This document shows, in pieces, positions 15,242 through 22,951 of a stretch of 50,197 nucleotides of DNA (position 1 is its first letter; every line of letters starts with the position of its first letter). This DNA comes from Streptomyces sp. UW30 (GTDB lineage Bacteria; Actinomycetota; Actinomycetes; Streptomycetales; Streptomycetaceae): contig NZ_RDBN01000043.1 in the NCBI RefSeq assembly GCF_008042075.1, forward strand, positions 105,792 to 155,988. The letters run 5' to 3'. Both the position numbers and the translations under genes were made by a program. The notes below the pieces were generated by a model that did no database searches, was not told the DNA's origin, and saw nothing but the letters and a program-made list of their open reading frames with translations.

Positions 15242-16993
15242 CTAGTCGCTCTCTTCGGTGCGGTGCTGCTCGGTGGACTCGCGGCCGTGGGCCGTCGCGC
15301 CTTCCTCGCCGGCCTCGCGGCCCGCGGTGGCGAAGGCGGCCAGCCCGGCGAAGGACGCGTCGGGCGGAACGGCGGCGACACTGGTCGTCCTGTCCATCCC
15401 CTCCGGGCGCACCGTGGGCTCGTGGCGCGGCTCCTCGTGCCGCCTGCTGCGGCGCCGGGGCAGGCCGCCGGGCGTGGTGTCCATGGCCTCGGCCTGGGCG
15501 AGGTCGGCCGGGTCTGCCGTCTCGGCGACGACGGCCGGCTCGCGGGCCGGTGCCGTCGGGGTGGTGGCCGGTGCCGGGGAGGCGGAGGCGGGCAGCGGGC
15601 TGAAGTACTTGTGCGGGACCACGACGACCACCGAGGTGCCGAGCCACGGTGAGTCCGCGAAGGTGACGCGGATGCCGTACCGGCGGGCGAGGATGCCGAC
15701 GACGCGCAGACCGATGTTGGCGTCCTCGGACACTCCGCCGAGACCGGCGCCGGGCGCGGTGCCCGACAGGGCGTGATCGGCCTCGCGCTTCTTCTCCTCG
15801 CTCAGACCCTTGCCGGAGTCCTGGATCTCGATGCCGACGCCGTTCGGGACCTCCTTGCCGGAGACGATGACCGGCTCGGTGGGCGGCGAGTAGCGCGCGG
15901 CGTTGTCCAGGAGGTGGGCGAAGATCAGCGTCAGATGGTCCACCAGGCCGCCGTCGACGCCGAGTTCGGGCAGGTGGCGTACGTCGATCCGCTGGAAGTC
16001 CTTGATCCGGCCGATGCCGCCGCGGACCACGCTCAGCAGGCGCTGCGGCTCCTGCCACTGGCGGCCGGGTCGGTCGGAGCCGCCGAGGACTCCGATGCTG
16101 GCGGCGAGACAGTCGGCGGGGCCGATCGCCTGGTCGAGCTCCATCAGGCCCCGGGCGACGGCGGGCAGACGTCCGTGCTCACCCTGGAGTTCGTGGAGCC
16201 GGCCGCGGAGCTTGCTGGTCAGGACGTGGATGCGGTTGCCGATGCCGACCACGGCCTGCTCGGCGGAGGTGGAGCGGTCGAACTCCTCCTCGACGCCGAT
16301 GAGCGAGGTCCGCAGGACCTTGCGCAGATTGGCCTGAAGTTCGGCGCCGACCTTGGCGCACTGGTTGACCGACGGCAGGACGTCGTCGATGGCCTCGCCC
16401 TCGCGCAACCGGCGCAGCCCGTCAGGCAGTTGCTCGTCGGCAAGGCGGGCGACGGCGGACAGCTGATGGGCCAACTGCTCCTGCCAGATCTCTGCCTGGT
16501 CGGCGAGCTGGGCCTCGTAGGACCGGGCCTGGGCGGCGATCCGCTCCTCGTAGGAAGTGCTCTCGTGGGCCAGCCGCTCCTCGTAGGAGCCGCTCGTCTC
16601 GGCCAGTCGCCCCTCGTAGGCGCGGGCCTGCTCGGCCAGTTGGGCCTCGTAGGCACCGGACTGCTCGGCGAGGCGGCCCTCAAGGGCGGAGCGGTCGGCG
16701 CTGAACTTCCGCTCCAGGCCCGCCACGTGCTGCTGCCACTGCTGGGAGTGCTCGGCCTGCGAGGTGCGGAACTCGCTCTCCGTCCGGCGCAACTGCGCCC
16801 GGGTGCGCAGCAGCAGACGTACGCACACGGTGCCGGCGGTGGTGGCCGCGACGCCGGCGACGGCGGTGGTTATTCGCTCCGAGCTCATGAACGTGGCGGC
16901 AACGGTCCCTCCTCCCAAGGCCAGTGGCATCAGCCACCAGCTGTACCAGGCGACAGGGGGCCGCGCCGCCGACGGCGGTGTGGCGAGTTCCAT
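15242..16993 (-). CDS. cvnA: Conservon membrane sensor with HATPase domain and hendecad repeats
   Basis: A 583-residue protein from the ATG at 16993, where AAGGA is well placed; an ATG at 17050 adds 19 residues but has no ribosome site. Two hydrophobic segments lie near residues 14-32 and 41-62. Seven 11-residue repeats (RLAEQSGAYEA-type, about 107-183, DNA 16445-16675) form a long coiled coil. A histidine-kinase-like ATPase domain follows, with HLLDNAARYSPP (N box) and QDSGKGL (G1 box), then a disordered Pro/Ala/Arg-rich tail. No large extracytoplasmic sensor domain is present between the membrane segments, unlike CvnA proteins with a nitrate-sensor-type domain. It heads a five-gene coupled operon. 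Confidence 0.92.
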   Translation of the reverse strand: MELATPPSAARPPVAWYSWWLMPLALGGGTVAATFMSSERITTAVAGVAATTAGTVCVRLLLRTRAQLRRTESEFRTSQAEHSQQWQQHVAGLERKFSADRSALEGRLAEQSGAYEAQLAEQARAYEGRLAETSGSYEERLAHESTSYEERIAAQARSYEAQLADQAEIWQEQLAHQLSAVARLADEQLPDGLRRLREGEAIDDVLPSVNQCAKVGAELQANLRKVLRTSLIGVEEEFDRSTSAEQAVVGIGNRIHVLTSKLRGRLHELQGEHGRLPAVARGLMELDQAIGPADCLAASIGVLGGSDRPGRQWQEPQRLLSVVRGGIGRIKDFQRIDVRHLPELGVDGGLVDHLTLIFAHLLDNAARYSPPTEPVIVSGKEVPNGVGIEIQDSGKGLSEEKKREADHALSGTAPGAGLGGVSEDANIGLRVVGILARRYGIRVTFADSPWLGTSVVVVVPHKYFSPLPASASPAPATTPTAPAREPAVVAETADPADLAQAEAMDTTPGGLPRRRSRRHEEPRHEPTVRPEGMDRTTSVAAVPPDASFAGLAAFATAGREAGEEGATAHGRESTEQHRTEESD

Positions 16994-17065
16994 CTGCATC
17001 CTTCGAGGCGACGATCGAACAATGGGGGGTGTGCTGGCGATCGCACTCATGAGTACGCACCGCGA

Positions 17066-17079
17066 AGTGACCGATCACG
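17066..17079. promoter_or_regulatory. BldD-like box upstream of the conservon
   Basis: AGTGACCGATCACG fits the published BldD consensus form AGTgA-n-TCACc, with a four-base gap. It lies 73-86 bp upstream of the preferred cvnA start. BldD is a developmental repressor in Streptomyces. This is a sequence match only. Confidence 0.4.
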
Positions 17080-17134
17080 ACTGAGTCAACCCGCAGTGCT
17101 GAACGGGAGCTTATCGGGTTTGGACACAAAAGGA

Positions 17135-17151
17135 TCAACCTCGAGGGTTGA
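17135..17151. promoter_or_regulatory. Palindrome in the cvnA promoter region
   Basis: TCAACCTCGAGGGTTGA has arms TCAACC/GGTTGA around TCGAG, about 140 bp upstream of cvnA, in an AT-richer stretch that also holds TTGATC and GATAAGC elements on the minus strand. It could be an operator over the conservon promoter. Confidence 0.3.
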
Positions 17152-17237
17152 CGGACGTGAGGATTCCGTCACTCTCCGCCAGGGAGCGAAAATCGATAAA
17201 TGCTCTTACCGACCCACAAGTTGACCGATCGGCCAAC

Positions 17238-17251
17238 GCCCCCGCGGGGGC
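17238..17251. terminator. Terminator-like palindrome after the GlxA-type gene
   Basis: GCCCCCGCGGGGGC is a perfect 14-bp palindrome 8 bp past the stop of the regulator gene. A near-palindrome, TTGACCGATCGGCCAA (17221-17236), follows it. It would separate this gene from conservon transcription. Confidence 0.4.
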
Positions 17252-17258
17252 CTCGGGG

Positions 17259-18221
17259 CTAGCGGACGGCCGTCGTCTGGAACGTGCGGCGGTACGCCTG
17301 CGGTGACACCCCGATCGCGGCGTGCAGGTGCTGGCGCAGCGAGGCGCCGGTGGCGAAGCCGACCTCGCCGGCGATCCGGTCCACCGAGAGGTCGCTGGAC
17401 TCCAGCAGGTGGCGGGCGCGGACGACGCGCTGCTGGATCAGCCAGCGGCCGGGACTGAGGCCCACCTCGTCGCTGAAGCGGCGGGCGAAGGTGCGCAGGC
17501 TCATCCGGGCGTGGGTGGCGAGGTCGGCCAGGGTGAGGGGCTCGTCGAGGTGCTCCAGGGCCCAGGCGCGAGTGGCGGCGGTGCTCGCGGCCCCGCTCTC
17601 CGGGACGGGCTGCTCGATGTACTGGGCCTGGCCGCCGTCCCGGAAGGGGGGCACGACACAGCGCCGGGCGACCGCGTTGGCCAGTTCGCTGCCGTGGTCG
17701 GTGCGGACGATGTGCAGGCACACATCAATGCCGGAGGCGGCGCCGGCGGAGGTGAGGACGCGGCCGTCATGGACGAAGAGGACGTCCGGATCCAGCTCGA
17801 CGTGCGGGTAGCGGCGCCGGAACAGGTCGGTCACATGCCAGTGCGTGGTGGCGCGTCGGCCGTCCAGCAGGCCCGCCGCCGCGAGGACGAACGCGGCGGT
17901 GCAGATCGACACGATGCGCGCGTCCGGGCGGATCCGCGCGAGCGCGGCGACGGCCTCGGGAGACAGCTCCGCGGGGATGTACGCCACGCCGACCGAGGCG
18001 ACCACCACGGTGTCGGCGGTGGCGAGGATCTCCGGCCCGTGCTCGACGCCGATCGTGAAGTCGGCGTTACTACGGACCGGCCGGCCGTCGACGCTGCACG
18101 TCAGGACCTCGTACCGGCCGTCGGCGGCGCCGAAGATCCGGCTGGGGATGCCCAGCTCGAAGGGATAGACGCCGTCCAGGGCCAGCACCACGACCCGTTC
18201 CACCTGTCGTTCACCACGCAT
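17259..18221 (-). CDS. GlxA-type AraC family regulator (DJ-1/PfpI + AraC HTH)
   Basis: A 320-residue regulator. Residues about 9-170 form a DJ-1/PfpI-like domain with the nucleophile-elbow region IVSICTAAFVLAAAGLL, followed by RRATTHWHVTDLFRRRYPHV. Residues about 215-315 hold the double AraC helix-turn-helix (LADLATHARMSLRTFARRFSDEVGLSPGRWL and DRIAGEVGFATGASLRQHLHAAIGVSPQAYRRTF). GlxA-type proteins control catabolic or stress genes and often their neighbours. It is divergent from an oxidoreductase gene across 71 bp that contain a TGGCA-N4-TGCCA dyad. No strong ribosome site is seen before the ATG. Confidence 0.93.
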   Translation of the reverse strand: MRGERQVERVVVLALDGVYPFELGIPSRIFGAADGRYEVLTCSVDGRPVRSNADFTIGVEHGPEILATADTVVVASVGVAYIPAELSPEAVAALARIRPDARIVSICTAAFVLAAAGLLDGRRATTHWHVTDLFRRRYPHVELDPDVLFVHDGRVLTSAGAASGIDVCLHIVRTDHGSELANAVARRCVVPPFRDGGQAQYIEQPVPESGAASTAATRAWALEHLDEPLTLADLATHARMSLRTFARRFSDEVGLSPGRWLIQQRVVRARHLLESSDLSVDRIAGEVGFATGASLRQHLHAAIGVSPQAYRRTFQTTAVR

Positions 18222-18241
18222 GGCACGATTCTATCGAAGGT

Positions 18242-18255
18242 TGGCAATCATGCCA
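18242..18255. promoter_or_regulatory. TGGCA-N4-TGCCA operator in a divergent promoter
   Basis: TGGCAATCATGCCA is a perfect 5-4-5 dyad between the divergent GlxA-type regulator and the oxidoreductase. A further TGGCA half-site lies at 18221-18225, overlapping the regulator's start codon. It is a likely binding site for that regulator. Confidence 0.45.
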
Positions 18256-18292
18256 TTTCCTGGTGCTGCGGACCCCGGCAGGCTCTTTCACC

Positions 18293-19243
18293 ATGAGCAC
18301 TGTGAACACGATGCGAGCCATCAGCCAGGACGTCCTCGGCGGTCCCGAGGCCTTGAAGGAAGTCGAGCTGGAGCGCCCCGAGCCGGGCCCGAACCAGGTA
18401 CTGGTCCGGGTGCGGGCGGCCGGCCTGAACCCCACCGACTGGAAGCACCGCACGAACGGCGGCTTCCTGGGCAAGCCGCCGTTCGTCCTGGGCTGGGACG
18501 TCTCCGGTGTGGTCGAGGCGGTCGGCATCGGCGTCGCCGCCTTCCGGCCCGGCGACGAGGTCTTCGGCATGCTGCCGTACCCCTTCGGCCACGGCTCGCA
18601 CGCCGAGTACGTCATCGCGCCGGTGCGCGCCCTGACCCACAAGCCGTCCGTGCTCGACCACACCCGGGCGGCGGCGCTCCCGCTGGTGTCCCTCACCGCA
18701 TGGCAGGCCCTGACCGAGCACGCCGACGTCCGGCCGGGGCAGCGGGTGCTGATCCACGCGGCGGCCGGTGGGGTCGGGCACGTGGCCGTGCAGATCGCCA
18801 AGGCGCGGGGCGCGTATGTGATCGGCACGGCGAGCGCGGGCAAGCACGACTTCCTGCGCGACCTGGGCGCGGACGAGCTGATCGACTACCGGGAGACGGA
18901 TTTCACCGAGGCCGTCAAGGACGTGGACGTCGTCCTGGACACCCTCGGCGGTGAGACGTCCGTGCGCTCGCTGCGCGTGTTGCGTCCGGGTGGCGTCGTC
19001 GTCTCGATCCTGCCGATCGGTTCGGACGAGTTCGGCGAGGAGGCCGAGCGGCTGGGTGTGCGGGCCGTGCGGATGCTCGTGGACGCCGACCGTGCCGGCA
19101 TGCGGGCGATCGTGGACCTGGTCGAGCAGGGCAAGCTGCGCCCCGAGATCGCCGGGACCTTCCCGCTGGCCGATGCCGCCGAGGCGCACGCGCTGGGCGA
19201 CACCGGCCGGACGACGGGGAAGCTGGTCCTGACCGTCGACTGA
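18293..19243 (+). CDS. NADP-dependent oxidoreductase (quinone reductase-like MDR)
   Basis: A 316-residue zinc-independent medium-chain dehydrogenase/reductase. The catalytic half has RAAGLNPTDWKHRTNGGF and GWDVSGVVEAVG. The nucleotide-binding half carries HAAAGGVGHVAVQIAKARGAYVIGTAS, typical of NADPH quinone reductases, followed by FLRDLGADELIDY. No zinc-binding cysteine cluster is present. The ATG at 18293 was chosen by family start; only a weak AGG precedes it. It is divergent from and probably controlled by the GlxA-type regulator. Its stop is one base from the stop of the convergent alcohol dehydrogenase gene. Confidence 0.92.
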   Translation: MSTVNTMRAISQDVLGGPEALKEVELERPEPGPNQVLVRVRAAGLNPTDWKHRTNGGFLGKPPFVLGWDVSGVVEAVGIGVAAFRPGDEVFGMLPYPFGHGSHAEYVIAPVRALTHKPSVLDHTRAAALPLVSLTAWQALTEHADVRPGQRVLIHAAAGGVGHVAVQIAKARGAYVIGTASAGKHDFLRDLGADELIDYRETDFTEAVKDVDVVLDTLGGETSVRSLRVLRPGGVVVSILPIGSDEFGEEAERLGVRAVRMLVDADRAGMRAIVDLVEQGKLRPEIAGTFPLADAAEAHALGDTGRTTGKLVLTVD

Positions 19244-19244
19244 G

Positions 19245-20351
19245 TCAGAACGTGAGCACGGGCTTGATCGCCTTGCCCGCGCTCATGTCCCGTACCGCCT
19301 GGTCGATGTCCGTGAACGGATAGGTGCTGATCAGGCGGTGCAGCGGGAGCCGGCCTTCCTTCACCAGCCGGACCAGCGCCGGGATGAAACCTTGCGTCTC
19401 GGCGTCGCCGAGGGTGAGGCCGACGATCCGCTTGCCGCCGAGCAGTCCGTTGACGTCCAGGGCGACCTCGGTGCCGAACGGCGGTGCGCCCACGACGACG
19501 AGGGTGCCGCGGGCGGCGAGCGCGTCGACCCCCTGGCGCAGGACGCCGACGTTGCCCGTGGTCTCCACGACGCCGTCAGCACCCTGCCCGCCGGTGATCT
19601 CGGCGAGCGCCTCGGCGAGGTCCGCCTCGGCCGCGTCGACGGTGTGGGTGGCACCCAACTCCCTTGCGAGTGACAGGCGTTCGCCGACCCGGTCGACGGC
19701 GACGATGTTGGTGGCGGGACTCAGGGCGGCGGCCATGACGGCGGACAGGCCGACCGCTCCGGCACCGAGGACGACGACCGTGCTGCCGGTGACCGGCTCG
19801 AGTACGTTCCAGACGGCGCCGACCCCGGTCTGCACCCCGCAGCCCAGCGGGGCGATCGACGCGAGCGGCACCTCCGGGTCGACCTTCACCAGGCTGCGCT
19901 CGTCCACCAACGCCCGCTCGGCGAAGGAGGACTGGCCGAAGAAGTGGCCGCCGAGTTCCTCGCCGCCCCGGCTGATGGTGCCGGTGCCGTCGGCCCGGCG
20001 GCCGCCGATGAGGTTGAGCGGCAGCCAGGTCGCGCAGTACGCCGGGTGGCCGCCCCGGCAGTTGCGGCAGCCGCCGCAGGAGGTGAAGGACAGCACGACA
20101 TGGTCGCCCGGCACGACGCCGGTGACGGCCGGGCCGACGGCCTCGACGACGCCCGCGCCCTCGTGGCCGAGGACCCCGGGCAGCGGGAAGGGCAGTGCTC
20201 CGCTCGCCACGCCGAGGTCGGTGTGACACAGACCGGTCGCCACCATGCGGACGACGGCCTCGTGCGGCCCGGGTTCGTCAAGCTCCACGTCGGACAGGGT
20301 GAAGGGGGCTCCGCCGGACTCGACGACGGCGGCGCGTGTGCGGATGGGCAT
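19245..20351 (-). CDS. Zinc-dependent alcohol dehydrogenase (aryl/benzyl-alcohol type)
   Basis: A 368-residue medium-chain alcohol dehydrogenase. The catalytic zinc ligands are Cys42 (GLCHTD) and His63-Glu64 (GHEG), with a later Cys in LGCGVQTG. The structural zinc site is Cys92-x2-Cys95-x2-Cys98-x7-Cys106. The Rossmann motif is VLGAGAVGLSAVMAA. It oxidises primary alcohols, by homology plausibly aromatic or allylic, to aldehydes with NAD(P). It follows the aldehyde dehydrogenase gene by 24 bp, so the two form an alcohol-to-acid operon under the divergent MarR gene's control. Confidence 0.94.
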   Translation of the reverse strand: MPIRTRAAVVESGGAPFTLSDVELDEPGPHEAVVRMVATGLCHTDLGVASGALPFPLPGVLGHEGAGVVEAVGPAVTGVVPGDHVVLSFTSCGGCRNCRGGHPAYCATWLPLNLIGGRRADGTGTISRGGEELGGHFFGQSSFAERALVDERSLVKVDPEVPLASIAPLGCGVQTGVGAVWNVLEPVTGSTVVVLGAGAVGLSAVMAAALSPATNIVAVDRVGERLSLARELGATHTVDAAEADLAEALAEITGGQGADGVVETTGNVGVLRQGVDALAARGTLVVVGAPPFGTEVALDVNGLLGGKRIVGLTLGDAETQGFIPALVRLVKEGRLPLHRLISTYPFTDIDQAVRDMSAGKAIKPVLTF

Positions 20352-20375
20352 CCGGGGATCTCCTTGGCGGTGCGC

Positions 20376-21827
20376 TCAGTCGAGCGAGACGACGACGGAC
20401 TTGGTGGTGGTGTAGGCGTCCAGCGCCTCGGGCCCGTACTCGCGGCCGAAGCCGGAGTCCTTGACGCCGCCGAAGGGGACGGCCGGGTCGAGCATCGCCC
20501 AGTCGTTGACCCAGACGATGCCGGCGGCCAGCCGGTCGGCGACGCGGTGGGCGCGGGCCAGGTGCCGGGTCTGCACGCCCGAGGCCAGGCCGTACGGCGT
20601 GGAGTTGGCGAGCTCGACGGCCTCGTCCTCGGAGTCGAAGGGCTGGACGGTGAGGACGGGGCCGAAGATCTCCTCCTGGATCACCCGGGAGTCGTTCGGC
20701 AGGTCGGCGATGACGGTGGGCCGGTAGTAGTAGCCGCCGTCGAGGTCGAGCCGCTCACCGCCGCAGACGATGCGGCCGCCCTCCTTGCGGGCCAGTTCGA
20801 CGTACTCCTCGACCTTGCGCAGATGCCGCTCCCCTGCCATCGGGCCGATCACGGTCTCGGGCTTGCGCGGGTCGCCCAGCGGCACGCCGGGCACCGCGTC
20901 GGCAAGGATGCCGAGCAGCGTGCTGTAGACCTGCCGCGCCACCAGCAGCCGGGGTCCGCCCATGCAGAACTGCCCGGTGTTGAAGACGAAGCCCTTGATG
21001 ATCGCGCCGACGGCCTTCTCCAGGTCGGCGTCCTCGAAGACGACGTGGGCCGCGTTGCCGCCGAGCTCCATGGTGACCGGCTTGAGCGCCTCGCCGGCGA
21101 TGGCCGCGACCCTCCGGCCGACGGCGGTCGAACCGGTGAAGGCGACCTTGTCGACGCCGGAGTGCCGCAGCAGCGCCTCGCCGGCCGCGGGTCCGCCGGT
21201 GACGACGTTGACCACACCGTCGGGGACACCGGCCTTCTTGAAGAGTTCGGCCATGTAGAGGGCGCTCAGCGGGGTCTCCTCGGCCGGCTTGTGCACCACC
21301 GTGTTGCCGGCCGCCAGCGCGGGGGCGATCTTGGAACCGGCCAGGATCAGCGGGAAGTTGTACGGCGTGATCGCGGCGACCACGCCGATCGGCCGGCGCC
21401 GGACGTAGGCGAGGGCGTTCATCGGGGTGTCGCGGACAGAACCGTCCAAACAGTGGGCGAGGGCGGCGAAGTGCTCGTAGTCGTTGGCCGCGTTGGTGAC
21501 GTCGACGGCGTGGGCGAGCGTGATCGGCTTGCCGACGTCACGGCTCTCCAGCTCGGCTATCCGGTCGGCGTTCTCCCGGATCAGCTCGGCGACCCGGTGC
21601 AGCACCCGGCCGCGTTCACGGCCGCTCAGCCCGGACCAGGCGCCGTCGTCGAAGGCGTCCCGCGCGGCGCGCACGGCCGCGTCCACGTCGGCGCCGCCGG
21701 CATCGGCGACGGTGGTGACGACCGTGCCGCGGGACGGGTCGACCACCTCGGTGCGCGCTCCGTCGGCGGCCTCGTGCCACCCGCCCCCGATGAACAGACG
21801 ACCGGGTTCGATCTCGAAGGTGGTCAT
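20376..21827 (-). CDS. NAD(P)-dependent aldehyde dehydrogenase
   Basis: A 483-residue aldehyde dehydrogenase. Visible motifs are the oxyanion-region PYNFPL, cofactor-site FTGSTAVGRRVA, general base in MELGGNAAHVVF, nucleophilic Cys in FNTGQFCMGGPRLLV, and EIFGPVLTV. The order and length match betaine/benzaldehyde-type ALDHs. The ATG at 21827 is preferred over a GTG two codons upstream because GAGGAG is 5 nt away. It is the first gene of the ALDH-ADH operon. The minus-strand -35-like TTGACA overlaps the proximal MarR palindrome, consistent with repression. Confidence 0.95.
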   Translation of the reverse strand: MTTFEIEPGRLFIGGGWHEAADGARTEVVDPSRGTVVTTVADAGGADVDAAVRAARDAFDDGAWSGLSGRERGRVLHRVAELIRENADRIAELESRDVGKPITLAHAVDVTNAANDYEHFAALAHCLDGSVRDTPMNALAYVRRRPIGVVAAITPYNFPLILAGSKIAPALAAGNTVVHKPAEETPLSALYMAELFKKAGVPDGVVNVVTGGPAAGEALLRHSGVDKVAFTGSTAVGRRVAAIAGEALKPVTMELGGNAAHVVFEDADLEKAVGAIIKGFVFNTGQFCMGGPRLLVARQVYSTLLGILADAVPGVPLGDPRKPETVIGPMAGERHLRKVEEYVELARKEGGRIVCGGERLDLDGGYYYRPTVIADLPNDSRVIQEEIFGPVLTVQPFDSEDEAVELANSTPYGLASGVQTRHLARAHRVADRLAAGIVWVNDWAMLDPAVPFGGVKDSGFGREYGPEALDAYTTTKSVVVSLD

Positions 21828-21859
21828 CGCCACTCCTCAGCCTCATCGCCAAGATTTCA

Positions 21860-21911
21860 ACCAACAGGATTCCTGTTGGTCCGCAGTCTCTTTACAGACA
21901 GGATTCCTGTC
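21860..21911. promoter_or_regulatory. Two matched MarR operators
   Basis: CCAACAGGATTCCTGTTGG (21861-21879, with one more pair outside) and GACAGGATTCCTGTC (21897-21911) are perfect palindromes sharing the core ACAGGATTCCTGT. Their centres are 34 bp apart. They lie between the divergent ALDH and MarR genes. A -10-like TAGGCT (21919-21924) is placed for a leaderless marR transcript. Confidence 0.75.
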
Positions 21912-21930
21912 AATGCTCTAGGCTGAACCC

Positions 21931-22368
21931 ATGCTCGACGCCCAGGAGACCAAGGCACCGCCGTCGCTGCTCTACATGGTGAAACAGGTGGAGCTCGTGG
22001 TGCGCTCACACCTGGACGAGCTGGTCAAACCGTCCGGGATCACAGCGCTTCAGTACACGGCGCTCACCGTGCTCCAGCGGCACGACGGGCTGTCGGCCGC
22101 CCAGCTGGCCCGCGACTCGTTCGTCACGGCACAGTCGATCGCCGACCTGGTACGGAGTCTGGAGAACCGCGGGCTCGTCCGCCGGAAGCGCAATCCGCAC
22201 AACCGCCGCGAGCTGCTGATCCTGCTCACCGACCCCGCCCGCGAACTGCTGGCCCGACACGAGGGACCCGTGCGGGAACTGGAGGAGCGGATGGTACGAG
22301 ACCTCACGGCTCATCAGACCGAGCAGTTCCGCCAGGCACTCTCCAGAGCCTGGCACGCGCTGTCGTAG
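21931..22368 (+). CDS. MarR family transcriptional regulator
   Basis: A 145-residue winged-helix regulator: LQYTALTVLQRHDGLSAAQLARDSFVTAQSIADLVRSLENRGLVRRKRNPHNRRELLILLT (about 38-98) is the full MarR helix-turn-helix and wing. No Shine-Dalgarno sequence is seen before the ATG. TAGGCT ends 7 bp upstream of it, so the mRNA is probably leaderless. The two ACAGGATTCCTGT palindromes upstream imply that it represses itself and the divergent ALDH-ADH operon, with derepression by an aromatic or aldehyde ligand as is common in MarR systems. Confidence 0.94.
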   Translation: MLDAQETKAPPSLLYMVKQVELVVRSHLDELVKPSGITALQYTALTVLQRHDGLSAAQLARDSFVTAQSIADLVRSLENRGLVRRKRNPHNRRELLILLTDPARELLARHEGPVRELEERMVRDLTAHQTEQFRQALSRAWHALS

Positions 22369-22521
22369 CCACGTCCCGCACATCACGCGAAGCATCTGTC
22401 GCAATTCAAAGACATATGTCAATCGAACATGCTCAGATTCGCTCAATCGAGGGTAACTTGCAGTGCGGGGACAGGATTTGAGCAGCCCGCCGCAGGGGGC
22501 CAGGTTGGAGGCGATGTCGTC

Positions 22522-22902
22522 ATGCAGCAGGATCCCGCGCCGTTCAGCCGGCATCTGCGCGTCCACCGGCACCGGGACCACACGGTGCTGGAGTTCCGCG
22601 GCGAGATCGACATCGCGGCCGCGGTGGAGATCGCCCCTTACCTGGACCGCGTGACGGCACACCCCGACGCACGCGTCGTGATCGACCTCAGGAACATCGA
22701 GTTCTTCGACTGCTCCGGACTGCGTCTGCTGTACCGGGCCCGCAGCCGGGCCCTGGACCACGGCGGCCAGGTGCACCTGGTCTGCACCCACCCGCTGACC
22801 CTGCGCATGCTCAGGATCACCGGTCTGTCCCGCCTGCTGCCCCCGCATCCGACGCCGGACGCGGCCCTGGGCCGGCCCGAGGCCAAGTCCGGCTCGTTAT
22901 GA
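22522..22902 (+). CDS. STAS domain anti-sigma factor antagonist
   Basis: A 126-residue SpoIIAA/RsbV-like protein. It has the central TVLEFRGEIDIAAAVEIAPYLDRV and the phosphorylation-site loop FFDCSGLRLLYRA with Ser65 as the expected phospho-acceptor. Such proteins bind anti-sigma kinases and release stress or developmental sigma factors. GGAGG (22507-22511) supports the ATG at 22522. The final sense codon before the stop is TTA, the bldA-decoded leucine codon that is rare in Streptomyces, so full-length product may be tied to development. No partner kinase or sigma gene is adjacent. Confidence 0.9.
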   Translation: MQQDPAPFSRHLRVHRHRDHTVLEFRGEIDIAAAVEIAPYLDRVTAHPDARVVIDLRNIEFFDCSGLRLLYRARSRALDHGGQVHLVCTHPLTLRMLRITGLSRLLPPHPTPDAALGRPEAKSGSL

Positions 22903-22951
22903 GCGCCGCGCGGCTTGGGTGATGCCGAGCGTTGCTCCGCTGACTCGCTGC

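Noticed and set aside
11527..17050. A terpene biosynthetic gene cluster including the conservon
   Set aside because: Only one biosynthetic gene and an atypical P450 are present. The other genes are signalling proteins, so I describe the link as a hypothesis only.
22411..22420. GACATATGTC palindrome upstream of the STAS gene as an operator
   Set aside because: It is short, about 100 bp from the start, and has no second copy or adjacent regulator supporting it.
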